Shown: positions 17,990-27,363, numbered from the stretch's first letter. The stretch: DNA of 64,000 nucleotides from a bacterium (GCA_030430165.1 JAUIGL010000010.1:1-64000); one strand, 5' to 3'. Numbers and translations: made by a program. The notes: generated by a model not told the origin, from the sequence alone.

Positions 17990-20281
17990 TCAAATCTCCA
18001 GGGTGACGACCGTCGAATCCGACGACGTCTTCTCAGCGGCACCCGGCTGCGAACCCACCTTGGCGGCACAGGTGTGGCAGGCTTCGACGAACAAACCCGC
18101 CTCTTCGATGAGCTCGCGGGCGTCGGCGCGAGAGGCCGCCTGTTCGTGCGACTCGTGCCGGCGGAACAGGTAGTTGGCGAACTTGCCGCCGGCGAAACGG
18201 TCGAAGAAGATCTCGGTGTCGAAGTAGCGTTGCTTGAACTCGGCGACGATCTGGTCGGGCTCGTCGGCGACGTCGTGGAACTGCATCTTCACCAACGCCT
18301 TGGCACCCTGCAGCATCGCCCGATAGGTTTTCTCGGTCACCGCTTCGAGATCGCCGGCATCGAGGGCCAATTGAGCCTCGAACACCAGCTCCTCGACCAG
18401 CGAGAGATCGAACTCGACCAGCGAAACCACCTCCCCCGCACACTCGCCGGCGCCCATGTCGCCGATGGTGAACTCGCGAGGGTCGCCCCAGTCCGAGTAG
18501 AACGAAACGTCCTCCTCGCGCGACGGTACCTTGGTCAGATCCGACAGCTTCTCCTTGAGCGCCTTCTTGCCGACCCGCTCGGCGTAGGCCTGAAACGACT
18601 CGCCGCTCTCACGCTCGCGCAGGTAGGCGTCGGTGATCACCGTCACCACGTCGGGGATGCGCTTCGATGGAACGGCGCCAATCGGCAGCCCGTAGGAGCC
18701 GGCGTTGTCGACCCACTTGCCGCCGAGAACGACCTGGAAATGCGGCACTGCGTAACCGCCGACGTTGCGGCTGACTCCGTAGAAGCCAATGTCGGAAATG
18801 TGATGCTGGCCACACGAATTGAAGCAGCCGCTGATCTTGATACGCATGTCGCGCACGGCCTGATCGAGCTCGAACTGTTTGCTCGCCAGCCGCTCGCGCA
18901 GCTCGGCGGCGAGGCCGCGAGACGACGCGATGCCGAGCTTGCAAGTGTCTGTACCCGGGCAGGCGACGACGTCGACGATCGACTCCGCTCCCGGCTCACC
19001 GAGTCCCAGCTCCTCGAGCTCGGCGTGCAGCGCCGGCAGGTCGGACTCGCGCACCCAGCGCAGGACGATGTTCTGCTCGACCGTGGTGCGCACCGATTCG
19101 CCGACGTAGCGGCGCGCGATGTCGGCGAGCGCGCGCATCTGGTGCGAGGTCAGGTCACCCAGCGGCAGCGTCACCGCGGCAACACAGTACCCCTCCTGGC
19201 GCTGGCGATAGACGTTGGTGTGGCGCCAGCGCTCGAAGCGCTGCGCCTGCTCGCCGGCGGCGAGCGGCTCGGCTTGCTTGAGCGCCTTTTCGCCATACGA
19301 CGGCAGCTCTTCGAGATACGCGGTCCACGCGTCGTCGTGCGGTAGGGTCTTGCGCTCCTCGAGCACCAACCGCTTGAACTCCTCGACGCCGAGCTTCTTG
19401 ACCAGGAACTTGAGCCTCGCCCGCGCCCGGTTGCGCTTCTCGCCGAGGCGCGCGAACACCCGCGAGATCGCCTGGGTGATCGGCAGCAGCTCCCCCTCGG
19501 CCACGAACTCGTCGAACAACACCGCTTGTTGTGGCACGGCGCCGAGCCCGCCGCCGACGTAGAGCTCGAAACCGCGTTGGGGCTCACCGTCGATCTCCTT
19601 GGTGACGGCGATCGCCCCCACGTCGTGCAAGCTCACCAGCCCGCAAGCGTGCTGGCGGCAGCCGGAGAAGGCGATCTTGAACTTGCGGCCGAAGTCCTGA
19701 ACGTCGGGGTGACCGAGCATGAAGCGCATCGTCGCCTGCGCGTACGGAGTGACGTCGAAGGACTCGTCGCGGCAGACACCCGCCAACGGGCAGGCGGTGA
19801 CGTTGCGGATCGAGTTGCCGCATGCCTCGCGGGTGGTGATGCCGACCGCCGCGAGTCGCCGCATGATCGTCGGCGTGTCGTCGAAGTGGACGTAGTGCAA
19901 TTGGATGTCCTGCCGGGTCGTGACGTGGCAGATCGCATCCGAATACTCCTCGGCGAGATCGGCGAGCACGTCCATCTGCTCCGGATTCAGCCCACCGAAC
20001 GGGATCTTGATGCGTTGCATCCCCGGCGCGTCCCAAACCGTCTCCGGCCCCTTGGTGAGGTCGCCCGACGGATAGTCGAGCGGCTTCGCGCCGGTTCCGT
20101 CGTTGCGCTTGCCGTTGTCGTATCTCTGCCCGTAGGCACCGCGCCGCAAGCGGGTCTCGGCAAACAGCTTCTCCTCGACTTTGCCTTGGCGCCGCAGCTC
20201 CATCTGCTTCTCGAAGATGTCGATTTCCCGTGCCCATTCTTCGGGCATCTGATCGGCGAGTTTCTCTTTCCAGGTGGTCAT
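17990..20281 (-). CDS. Siroheme nitrite/sulfite reductase with C-terminal helical extension
   Basis: A 763-residue ferredoxin-type nitrite/sulfite reductase. The [4Fe-4S]-siroheme ligands are in the second half: CPGTDTC (near 440-446) and CFNSC (near 485-489). The first half holds a related repeat without a complete cluster set (CPLAGVC and CRQHAC). RQDIQLHYV and EQNIVLRWV are the paired siroheme-fold repeats. The catalytic part ends near residue 600. The remaining 160 residues are helical and HEPN-like (KTYRAMLQGAKALVKMQF, EEAGLFVEACHTC), making the protein longer than the usual 550-600. The reaction is six-electron reduction of nitrite to ammonia or sulfite to sulfide; which one is not decidable here. 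No flavoprotein partner is adjacent. Confidence 0.85.
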   Translation of the reverse strand: MTTWKEKLADQMPEEWAREIDIFEKQMELRRQGKVEEKLFAETRLRRGAYGQRYDNGKRNDGTGAKPLDYPSGDLTKGPETVWDAPGMQRIKIPFGGLNPEQMDVLADLAEEYSDAICHVTTRQDIQLHYVHFDDTPTIMRRLAAVGITTREACGNSIRNVTACPLAGVCRDESFDVTPYAQATMRFMLGHPDVQDFGRKFKIAFSGCRQHACGLVSLHDVGAIAVTKEIDGEPQRGFELYVGGGLGAVPQQAVLFDEFVAEGELLPITQAISRVFARLGEKRNRARARLKFLVKKLGVEEFKRLVLEERKTLPHDDAWTAYLEELPSYGEKALKQAEPLAAGEQAQRFERWRHTNVYRQRQEGYCVAAVTLPLGDLTSHQMRALADIARRYVGESVRTTVEQNIVLRWVRESDLPALHAELEELGLGEPGAESIVDVVACPGTDTCKLGIASSRGLAAELRERLASKQFELDQAVRDMRIKISGCFNSCGQHHISDIGFYGVSRNVGGYAVPHFQVVLGGKWVDNAGSYGLPIGAVPSKRIPDVVTVITDAYLRERESGESFQAYAERVGKKALKEKLSDLTKVPSREEDVSFYSDWGDPREFTIGDMGAGECAGEVVSLVEFDLSLVEELVFEAQLALDAGDLEAVTEKTYRAMLQGAKALVKMQFHDVADEPDQIVAEFKQRYFDTEIFFDRFAGGKFANYLFRRHESHEQAASRADARELIEEAGLFVEACHTCAAKVGSQPGAAEKTSSDSTVVTLEI

Positions 20282-20440
20282 AAAACGTTCCTCGTATGCG
20301 TTCGGCCCCCTGCTCCCGGATGGGGCGGTCTCGACCGAAGCGGCTGACTGCGAGAGCAGACGATACTAGCAACAGCTCTCAGGCGATGGGAAGAGACCCC
20401 TTTTTCGCTGCCGGATCCCTCACCCGATGGCAAAAACTCA

Positions 20441-21037
20441 TCAGTCATCGTACATCTTCATGGTGCACCCGAGCGCTTTGGTCTGTTGCGGGTCAGGCGT
20501 CTCGCCGGCAGCGACGGCACGCACGGCATCGAGCAGGAAACGCTGCCGCACCGAGCCGGCGCTGTAGGCGTTGTCGTCGATCGTCCCGCGGTAGACCAGC
20601 TTCTTCGACGCGTCGAAGAGATAGGCCTCGGGCGTCCGCTGCGCGCCGTAGGCACGGGCCAATTGCGATCCCAGATCGACCGCATACGGGAACTGGAACC
20701 GATGCTGCTCGATCTGGCGCAGCATCCCCTCGACTCCATCCTGCTTGACGCGCCCGGGGTCGTTCGAGTTCACGCCGAGCACGCCGATCCCGGATTGCTC
20801 GGCGACTTGCGCGATCTCGGCGATCCGGTCGCTCCACTTCTGCACCCACGGACAGTGCACACACAGAAACAGCACCAGAGTTCCACGGTCGCCGATCACC
20901 TCGGCGACACTCGACTCGCCGCCGCCGGCAACCGCCATGCGGTGCTGCGGCAACGGCGGCGCCTCGCCGAGCTCGAGCGCCGGCGACGACGACGCCCCCG
21001 CCAGGAGCAGCAACAAAACCCCGACGAGCGCCTTCAT
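20441..21037 (-). CDS. Exported thioredoxin-fold redoxin (AhpC/TSA-like)
   Basis: A 198-residue protein with a signal peptide (hydrophobic MKALVGVLLLLLAGASSSPA) followed by a redoxin fold. FLCVHCPWVQKW holds a C-x-x-C redox pair. Later elements are GVLGVNSND and the cis-proline region RTPEAYLFD. Members of this group (TlpA/alkyl-hydroperoxide-reductase-like) act in the periplasm on peroxides or disulfides. Its ATG overlaps the stop of the upstream TlpA-like gene (ATGA at 21034-21037), so the two are translated together. Position near the siroheme reductase does not prove a link. Confidence 0.8.
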   Translation of the reverse strand: MKALVGVLLLLLAGASSSPALELGEAPPLPQHRMAVAGGGESSVAEVIGDRGTLVLFLCVHCPWVQKWSDRIAEIAQVAEQSGIGVLGVNSNDPGRVKQDGVEGMLRQIEQHRFQFPYAVDLGSQLARAYGAQRTPEAYLFDASKKLVYRGTIDDNAYSAGSVRQRFLLDAVRAVAAGETPDPQQTKALGCTMKMYDD

Positions 21038-21585
21038 CGCGCGCCCTCGCGCAGCGCCAGAGCCTCCTCCAGAGGGCCGGCAAACCCTTCGTAGGTTCGT
21101 GCCCCTTCCCACCAATCGAGCAGCCGGCCGCCGCGCGCGAAGACGAAGCTGGCCGGCAGCGCTCCCGACCACTCCGGCTCGAGGGCGTCGATGAAGGCCA
21201 TGTCGGCCCCCTCCTTAATGTACGTCGGGAAACTGACACCGAGCTCGCGCAGCATCGCCAACACCGCGGGCCGCTCCGAGGCGAAATCGCCCGATACGAA
21301 GATCACCGCCACACCGCGCGGACCGAACTCCTTGCGAATCCGCAGCAGGTCGGGAAACTCCTCGCGGCAGGTCACACACCAGGTCGCCCAAACGTTGAGC
21401 AGGACGACCTCGGCCTCGGCTTCATCGATCTGCCGGCGCAGCTGCGGCCCGGACACCGCGGACAGCGACAGGGTTTCCTTTTCGATCGCGTCGTAGCGAA
21501 TCCACGGCTTGTCTCCGGGTGCGGTGCATCCGCCGATCAGGAGAAGCGCGAGAGCCAGACCGCGCGCATATGTTCCTCGGTACAT
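21034..21585 (-). CDS. TlpA-like thioredoxin-fold lipoprotein
   Basis: A 183-residue envelope protein. A lipoprotein signal (LALALLLIGGC) is followed by a TlpA/ResA-like thioredoxin fold with WATWCVTC, the C-x-x-C active site. LPASFVFARGG carries the cis-proline position. Such proteins reduce periplasmic disulfides, for instance on apocytochrome c. I chose ATG 21585, which lies after the stop of the EamA transporter; an in-frame TTG at 21615 is an alternative. It is the middle gene of a tight run EamA, TlpA-like, redoxin, with an ATGA overlap downstream. Confidence 0.82.
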   Translation of the reverse strand: MYRGTYARGLALALLLIGGCTAPGDKPWIRYDAIEKETLSLSAVSGPQLRRQIDEAEAEVVLLNVWATWCVTCREEFPDLLRIRKEFGPRGVAVIFVSGDFASERPAVLAMLRELGVSFPTYIKEGADMAFIDALEPEWSGALPASFVFARGGRLLDWWEGARTYEGFAGPLEEALALREGAR

Positions 21586-21598
21586 CCCATGAGGAGTA

Positions 21599-22534
21599 TC
21601 ACGCCTCCCGATCAAATTCCGCCCGCCGGTCGAGCGCCATCAACAGGCCGGCGAAGATCAGCGCGCCGCCGACCGCCTGATAGCGGTTCAGAGGCTCGCC
21701 GAGAACCAGCGCCGCCAGCGTCGCCGTCACGAAGGGGACGCAGTAGATGAAGACGACCGCCCGGCTGATGCCGAGGGTCCGCACTCCGTGCAGGTAGAAA
21801 TAGCCGGATACCATCGACGGGCCGACGGCGAGAAAGCCGAGCGCCGCCCAACCGGCCGCGCTCAAGGACTGCAACTGCCCGACCGCCGCCAATGGCGAGG
21901 ACAAAGCGAGCAAGCCGACCCCACCGACCGAGAACAGGACGGTATTGACCACCGCCGGCGAGACCGCCATGACCACGCCGCGCGAAGCCAGGTTGAAGAT
22001 CGCCCACACCGACGCCGCGACCAGCGCAAGCAAGTCTCCCGTGTTGAGGTGGGTCAGCGCATAGAGCGCATTCGCGTCGCCTCGCGTGATCAGGACCGCG
22101 GCGCCGCACAACGCGACGATCACCGCAACCCAGCGCCGGCGCGGCACCGCCTCGCCGATCCACGGGCACAGGAGAAAGGTGAGAACCGGCATCGTCGCAA
22201 CCACCAGCGAGGTGTTGGTGGCGGTGGTTCGCTCGAGCGACCACATGAACAGGGACGGGTAGAGCAAGCCGCCGCAGACGACCATCACCGCCAACGGAAG
22301 CGCGATCGAACGCAGCCCCGCTCCTCGCATCGAACGAGCAGTGAACGGCCACAGCAAAGCGGCGGCGACCACGAAGCGCCACGCCGCCGCGGGCAGCGCA
22401 TCCATCTCGCGCAGCAGGACCTTGGCGGCGATGAACGCGCCGCCCCAACACAAGACGGCAAACGCCAGGCCCGCGTAGGCAAGCGAACGCGAAGCCGGTG
22501 CGGGCTGCGCTCGAAGTGTGGTTGCCAACGCCAT
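21599..22534 (-). CDS. EamA/DMT-superfamily transporter
   Basis: A 311-residue inner-membrane protein with about ten hydrophobic segments in two homologous halves, the EamA duplication. The first half opens with AYAGLAFAVLCWGGAFIAAK, with the conserved WGG and Pro/Trp residues (MDALPAAAWRF). The second half contains VALVLGEPLNRYQAVGG, the typical end motif. DMT exporters move amino acids, nucleosides or other metabolites; the substrate is not predictable. It heads a run on the minus strand followed almost without gap by the TlpA-like gene. Confidence 0.85.
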   Translation of the reverse strand: MALATTLRAQPAPASRSLAYAGLAFAVLCWGGAFIAAKVLLREMDALPAAAWRFVVAAALLWPFTARSMRGAGLRSIALPLAVMVVCGGLLYPSLFMWSLERTTATNTSLVVATMPVLTFLLCPWIGEAVPRRRWVAVIVALCGAAVLITRGDANALYALTHLNTGDLLALVAASVWAIFNLASRGVVMAVSPAVVNTVLFSVGGVGLLALSSPLAAVGQLQSLSAAGWAALGFLAVGPSMVSGYFYLHGVRTLGISRAVVFIYCVPFVTATLAALVLGEPLNRYQAVGGALIFAGLLMALDRRAEFDREA

Positions 22535-22630
22535 GAGCGGGACCCTACCCGCACCGCCGCGAAAGCGGTAGACATGTTCTACGAAGGTGAGAATTGAGAC
22601 GCCGAACGAGCTTCGGCCAGGAGGTGAACC

Positions 22631-23086
22631 GTGACCATCGCAGTCGGTGAAAAAGCACCGGACTTCACCCTGCCCTCGACCAAGGGGGAGATCACGCTAT
22701 CGAAACAATGGAAGCGCGGCCCAGTCCTTCTCGTCTTCTACCCGGGGGACGACACTGCCGTCTGCACCAAGCAGTTGTGCAACTACCGCGACAACCTCGA
22801 CGTCTTCAGCGACCTCGACGTGAACGTGATCGCCATCAACCCGCAGTCACTCGACTCGCACGGCTCGTTTGCCGACAAGTACGACCTCCCCTTCCCCATC
22901 GTGTCGGACGAGAGCGGCGAGATCTGCCGCGCCTACGGCGCGATGTCTTTCCTCGGCATGGCCAAGCGCGCGCTGGTCGTCGTCGGCAAGGACGGCACCG
23001 TCAAGTGGTCGCAGTCGAACCTCCCCATCTTCCACCAAACCGCGAGCGACATCCGCGACGCCTTGGCCAACGTCGCGCTCGGTTGA
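22631..23086 (+). CDS. Peroxiredoxin, BCP/PrxQ type
   Basis: A 151-residue thiol peroxidase. The peroxidatic Cys45 lies in PGDDTAVC, matching the PxxxTxxC signature, with a probable resolving Cys50 five residues on, as in atypical two-Cys BCP/PrxQ enzymes. No signal peptide, so it reduces hydroperoxides in the cytoplasm with thioredoxin as the expected donor. The GTG start at 22631 follows an excellent AGGAGGTGA. Divergent from the EamA transporter. A dense block of hairpins lies downstream. Confidence 0.88.
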   Translation: MTIAVGEKAPDFTLPSTKGEITLSKQWKRGPVLLVFYPGDDTAVCTKQLCNYRDNLDVFSDLDVNVIAINPQSLDSHGSFADKYDLPFPIVSDESGEICRAYGAMSFLGMAKRALVVVGKDGTVKWSQSNLPIFHQTASDIRDALANVALG

Positions 23087-23509
23087 GTTCGGCAATCCGC
23101 CGCGAAGACACCAGCCCCGAAAAAATCCCCTCTCCCTATGGGAAGCCTGCCGTCCGAAGCGGCTTCGCGAAGGAGGAAGGGTGAGGGAGAGGGAGTCTCC
23201 AAAAAACCATCGGCCTTGGCCGATGCACAACTCGGTACTTCGCTACGAGCGGCGAAACACTACGCGAAGCACACGATCGGGCGCCGGCTGCGCCGGCGTC
23301 ATCAGAGACTCCCTCTCCTCAATCCTCCCCCATAGGGGGAGGAGGTCTCCAGCTGATTTCCGGACCCGGACTTCTCCCCCGTGGGGGGAGAACTTGGTTG
23401 TTGCCCACTACGCCAATGGACCCACGCCATACGCTGCGCTAGGACTGCCCTAGCGTCCCGATCCGGCTCGCCTTCCGCACACACCGGACACTAACCAAGG
23501 AACGATCAA
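23087..23509. repeat. Gene-free repeat block with several G/C hairpins
   Basis: It holds three structures. A 68-base segment at 23126-23193 is present in near-identical inverted form at 60775-60842. A hairpin lies at 23324-23342 (CCTCCCCC/GGGGGAGG) and another at 23372-23392 (TTCTCCCCC/GGGGGGAGAA, nearly perfect). No convincing gene lies inside. The last two hairpins would make effective transcription stops after the peroxiredoxin gene. Confidence 0.75.
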
Positions 23510-24484
23510 ATGCGCGCAGTACTGTGTAAAGAATTCGGACCACCCGAATCCCTGGTGGTCGAGGAAGTTGCCGATCCCGAGGCCGGTCCCGGGCAAGTCG
23601 TCGTCGACGTCGCCGCCGCCGGCGTCAACTATCCCGACTGCCTGATCATCCAGAACAAGTACCAGTTCAAACCGCCCCTGCCCTTCACTCCCGGCGGCGA
23701 GATCTCGGGCACCGTCGCCGCCATCGGCGACGGCGTCACCAAGGTCAAGGTGGGAGACCGCATCCTCGCCTCGACCGGAATCGGCGCGTTCGCCGAGAAG
23801 GTCGCGATCGGCGAGGGCGCCGCAGTGCCGATCCCCGACGAGATGGACTTCGTCTCGGCATCGGCCTTCCTCTTCACCTACGGAACTTCGCACTACGCTC
23901 TCAAGGACCGCGCCCACCTGAAGCCCGGCGAGAACCTCCTCGTGCTGGGCGCCGCTGGCGGCGTCGGCCTCGCCGCCGTCGAGCTCGGCAAGGTGATGGG
24001 CGCGCGCGTCATCGCCGCCGCCTCGACCGACGAGAAGCTCGCGGTGTGCAAGGAGCACGGCGCCGACGAGGGGATCAACTACACCACCGAAGACCTCAAG
24101 CAGCGCACCAAGGAGTTGACCGGCGGCAAGGGCGCCGACGTCGTCTACGACCCGGTCGGCGGCGACTACGCCGAGGCCGCCCTGCGCGCCACCAACTGGG
24201 AGGGGCGCTTCCTGGTGATCGGCTTCACCGCCGGCATTCCGGCACCGCCCCTCAATCTGGTGCTGCTGAAAGGTTGCGACATCGTCGGCGTCTTCTGGGG
24301 CGCCTTCGTCGGCCGTGACCCCGACAAACACGCCGCCAACGTGCGCGAGATGATGACCTGGTACCGCGAGGGCAAGCTCGAGCCGCACGTCTCCGGCACC
24401 TACTCGCTCGATCGCATCGCCGATGCGCTCAACGAGGTGGGGGAGCGTCGGGTGAAGGGCAAGGTCGTGGTTACGCCGAGATAG
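23510..24484 (+). CDS. Zinc-independent NADPH:quinone oxidoreductase (MDR superfamily)
   Basis: A 324-residue medium-chain dehydrogenase/reductase. The GroES-like N-terminal half (AAGVNYPDCLI, PGGEISGTV) lacks the zinc ligands of alcohol dehydrogenases. The Rossmann half carries VLGAAGGVGLAAVELGK as the NADP-binding loop. The motif EVADPEAGPGQVVVDVAA and the C-terminal DRIADALNEV are typical of the quinone oxidoreductase branch. The expected reaction is NADPH-dependent reduction of quinones or enones in the cytoplasm. Its ATG follows AAGGAACG. A half-copy of the nested repeat lies downstream. Confidence 0.85.
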   Translation: MRAVLCKEFGPPESLVVEEVADPEAGPGQVVVDVAAAGVNYPDCLIIQNKYQFKPPLPFTPGGEISGTVAAIGDGVTKVKVGDRILASTGIGAFAEKVAIGEGAAVPIPDEMDFVSASAFLFTYGTSHYALKDRAHLKPGENLLVLGAAGGVGLAAVELGKVMGARVIAAASTDEKLAVCKEHGADEGINYTTEDLKQRTKELTGGKGADVVYDPVGGDYAEAALRATNWEGRFLVIGFTAGIPAPPLNLVLLKGCDIVGVFWGAFVGRDPDKHAANVREMMTWYREGKLEPHVSGTYSLDRIADALNEVGERRVKGKVVVTPR

Positions 24485-24497
24485 TCGCACGGGAAAC

Positions 24498-24587
24498 CTG
24501 CCGCTGATGGACGCTGATTCGCGCAGATGGGTGTCGGTGGGGAAGTTGCTCGGAATTGTGTCCACGGAGAACACGGCGGACACGGAT
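24498..24587. repeat. Half-element of the nested repeat (left arms only)
   Basis: A GCTGATGGACGCTGATTCG-like outer arm at 24498-24531 and a GGAGAACACGGCGGACACGG inner arm at 24560-24587 are present. No right-hand complements follow before the HAD gene. It lies 3' of the quinone oxidoreductase gene. Confidence 0.7.
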
Positions 24588-24726
24588 CGGCGAACACGGG
24601 TCACGGAGAGTGGAGGCGGGGTTATTCTCAGAACGTTGCGCTCCAGACGAGCTACGCGGGAAGGCGATCGGCAGCGGCGCAGGTGGGCCCTGTTCTCGTC
24701 CGCCTCTGGTGAAAGGAGTTTCTAGA

Positions 24727-25740
24727 ATGACGACATATGAGGCGCCGAGCCGGCGGGATTCCTCCAACTGCGTTGCTCTCGGTATTGCTCTCGCCTTGCT
24801 TGCGGCAACCAATGCATGGGCCACCGATCCGCTGCCGTCCTGGAACGAAGGCAAGAGCAAGCAGGCGATTCTCCAGTTCGTCGCCGACGTGACCACCGAG
24901 GGCGGACCGCACTACGTCGCGCCGGCCGAGCGGATCGCAACCTTCGACAACGACGGCACGCTGTGGGTCGAGTACCCGATGTACACCCAGGCGATGTTCG
25001 CATTCGATCGGGTGAAAGAGCTGGCGCCGAAACATCCGGAGTGGAAGACCGCGCAGCCGTTCAAGGCGCTGCTCGAAGGCGACATGAAGACGGTCGGCGC
25101 CTCGGGGATCAAGGGGCTCCTGGAAATCGTCATCGCCACTCACTCGGGCATGACCGCCGACCAGTTCGCGGAAGAAGCCGGCGCCTGGCTGCGCAACACG
25201 CAGCACCCCAGATTCGAGCGCCCCTACGCGCGCTGCATCTACCAACCACAGCTCGAGTTGCTGCACTACCTGCGCGGCAACGGCTTCACCACCTTCATCG
25301 TCTCGGGCGGCGGCATCGCCTTCATGCGGCCCATTGCGGAAGAGGCTTACGGCATCCCGCCCCACCAGGTGATGGGTTCGAGCGTCGCCTCCGAGTACCG
25401 CAACCAGGACGGCAAGTCCGAGATCGTTCGCCTGCCGAAGATCGGTTTCATCGACGACAAGGAAGGCAAGCCGGTCGGAATCTACGAGCACATCGGTCGG
25501 CGGCCGATCCTGGCGTTCGGCAACTCCGACGGCGACATGCAGATGCTCGAATACACCACCCGGGGCGACGGACGCCGACTAGGCCTGGTGGTGCACCACA
25601 CCGACGCCGAGCGCGAGTACGCCTACGACCGCGACAGCCACGTCGGCGGGTTGAACCAAGTCCTCGACCGCGCCGACACCGAAGGCTGGGTCATCGTCGA
25701 CATGAAGCAGGACTGGAAAACGATCTTCCCGGAGACGTGA
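24727..25740 (+). CDS. Exported HAD-superfamily phosphatase-like protein
   Basis: A 337-residue HAD hydrolase with an N-terminal signal peptide (core ALGIALALLAATNAWA). The nucleophile motif is FDNDGTLW, with DxD ready for aspartyl-phosphate chemistry. FIVSGGG (motif II Ser) and FGNSDGDMQMLEYT (motif IV acids) complete the site. The layout matches secreted HAD phosphatases of unknown substrate. ATG 24727 follows AAAGGAG at 8 bases. The longer upstream open frame reads through a repeat and is unlikely to be translated. Confidence 0.82.
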   Translation: MTTYEAPSRRDSSNCVALGIALALLAATNAWATDPLPSWNEGKSKQAILQFVADVTTEGGPHYVAPAERIATFDNDGTLWVEYPMYTQAMFAFDRVKELAPKHPEWKTAQPFKALLEGDMKTVGASGIKGLLEIVIATHSGMTADQFAEEAGAWLRNTQHPRFERPYARCIYQPQLELLHYLRGNGFTTFIVSGGGIAFMRPIAEEAYGIPPHQVMGSSVASEYRNQDGKSEIVRLPKIGFIDDKEGKPVGIYEHIGRRPILAFGNSDGDMQMLEYTTRGDGRRLGLVVHHTDAEREYAYDRDSHVGGLNQVLDRADTEGWVIVDMKQDWKTIFPET

Positions 25741-25756
25741 ACGCCGGGGGGAAAGA

Positions 25757-25922
25757 TTTGCCGCAGATGAACGCTGATCTGCGCAGATGAGGGAAATGAG
25801 AACACGGAAAACACGGATGGACACTGTAACCGATTTCCACGAACCGTGTTTACCGTGTTCACCCGTGGACTAATTTTTTCCCTGCGTCCCCATCAGCGTA
25901 GATCTGCGTTCATCTGCGGCTA
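25757..25922. repeat. Nested inverted repeat, third full copy
   Basis: Outer arms are 25757-25790 and 25890-25922 (GCAGATGAACGCTGATC-type). Inner arms are degenerate, near 25799-25820 and 25842-25868 (GAACACGGAAAACACGG-type). The element lies between the convergent ends of the HAD and alcohol dehydrogenase genes. Confidence 0.8.
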
Positions 25923-25932
25923 AAAATCTTTC

Positions 25933-27018
25933 TCAGTAGACGATCACTCCGCGGGCGTTCTTGCCCGCAACCATGTCCTCGATCGCCTGCGGCGCCTCGT
26001 CGATGGTGTAGGTCTGCGAGACCATGTCGTCGAGGTTGAGCTTGCCGGCGCGGTAGAGGTCGAGCAGCATCGGCATGTCGGAACGGAAATTGGTGTCGCC
26101 GTAGAAGCTACCCTTGATCGTCTTGCCGTCCATCGACAGCATCAGGGCGTTGAACGGCACCGAGTCGGTCAGCTTGCCGACGCCGACGATCACCGTAGTG
26201 CCGCCGCGCCGCGTCGCGAAGTTCGCGGCAACCATCAGATCCGGCACGCCGACTGCCTCGAAGCTGTAGTCCGGGCCGTGGCCGCCGGTGAGCTCCTTGC
26301 ACTTGCCGACCGCATCCTCGTTGCCGCCGTTGACGGTGTGGGTCGCGCCGAAGTTGCGCGCCATCTCCAGCTTGTTGTCGGCCAGGTCGACCGCGATGAT
26401 CGTGCTCGCCCCGGCCAGGCGCGCGCCTTGGATGATCGACAGGCCGACACCGCCGCAGCCGAAGACGGCGACGCTCGCACCCGCGTGGACGCCGGCGGTG
26501 TTGATCACCGCGCCGACCCCGGTCATGACACCGCAGCCGACCAACGCCGCCTTTTCGAGGGGGATTTCCTTGTCGATCTTGACCGCGGAGATCGCCGGGA
26601 CGATCGCTTCCTCGGCCATGCAGCCGAGGAACTGCATCACCAGCAAGTCCTCGTCGCCCTTCTTGACGCGCGCAGTGCCGTCGAGCATCAGCCCGGTCGG
26701 TGCACCCTTCTCGCAGAACTGGGGCAGCTTGTGGTTGCAAAAGTGGCAATGCCCGCAGGCTGGGGCGAAGCTGAGCACGACGTGATCGCCGACCTCGAAC
26801 TCGGTCACCCCCTCGCCCACCTCGGCGACGACTCCGGCGCCTTCGTGGCCGAGAACCATCGGCTTGGGAAGAGGCAGGGTACCGTTGATCACCGACAGGT
26901 CGGAGTGACACACCCCGGTTGCCGCCATCTTGATCTTGAGCTCGCCCGCCTTCGGACCGTCCAGGGTCACATCTTCGACCGCGTACTTGTCGATGTCTCG
27001 CGTTACCACTGCCTTCAT
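25933..27018 (-). CDS. Zinc-dependent alcohol dehydrogenase (class III-like MDR)
   Basis: A 361-residue zinc alcohol dehydrogenase. Catalytic zinc ligands are Cys37 (GVCHSD) and His58 (LGHEGAG). The structural zinc lobe is present as C88, C91, C94 and C102. The NAD-binding loop is VFGCGGVGLSIIQG, followed by an acidic DLADNK that favours NAD over NADP. It oxidises primary alcohols or, in class III relatives, S-hydroxymethyl-glutathione; exact substrate open. Translation starts at ATG 27018 behind AAGGAG. Repeats flank it on both sides. A decayed fragment of a related dehydrogenase is found at 53083-53243. Confidence 0.88.
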   Translation of the reverse strand: MKAVVTRDIDKYAVEDVTLDGPKAGELKIKMAATGVCHSDLSVINGTLPLPKPMVLGHEGAGVVAEVGEGVTEFEVGDHVVLSFAPACGHCHFCNHKLPQFCEKGAPTGLMLDGTARVKKGDEDLLVMQFLGCMAEEAIVPAISAVKIDKEIPLEKAALVGCGVMTGVGAVINTAGVHAGASVAVFGCGGVGLSIIQGARLAGASTIIAVDLADNKLEMARNFGATHTVNGGNEDAVGKCKELTGGHGPDYSFEAVGVPDLMVAANFATRRGGTTVIVGVGKLTDSVPFNALMLSMDGKTIKGSFYGDTNFRSDMPMLLDLYRAGKLNLDDMVSQTYTIDEAPQAIEDMVAGKNARGVIVY

Positions 27019-27197
27019 CGGAACTCCTTATGTTGGGAAATTGCCCCGGGCTTCGCAGCCGAACCGCACCCCAAAAACGAGGTCGCGATCCGGCGCCACG
27101 AATAGGGCCCGAACAGACGTTTGACATACGCCACCCCCGACCTCGATGCCAGACCCCGCGTTTCGGCAACAACGCCCGTCGACTGAGAGAGACTTTT

Positions 27198-27363
27198 TAG
27201 CCGCAGATGAACGCAGATCTACGCTGATGGGGAACGGTGGGGAAAAAATAGTCCACGGGTGAACACGGAACACACGGATTGCGATGATTGGTTACCGTGT
27301 CCATCCGTGTTCTCCGTGTCCCCATTTCCCTCATCCGCGCAAATCAGCGTTCATCTGCGGCTA
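27198..27363. repeat. Nested inverted repeat, fourth full copy
   Basis: Outer arms are near 27198-27231 and 27331-27363 (GCAGATGAACGCAGATC-type). Inner arms are near 27251-27280 and 27303-27320, more decayed than in the 11.9 kb copy. It lies upstream of the alcohol dehydrogenase gene and beyond the 3' end of the wax-ester synthase gene. Confidence 0.78.

Noticed and set aside
24556-24726. Upstream extension of the HAD protein
   Set aside because: It reads through a dispersed repeat. ATG 24727 has a strong ribosome-binding site and starts a proper signal peptide.
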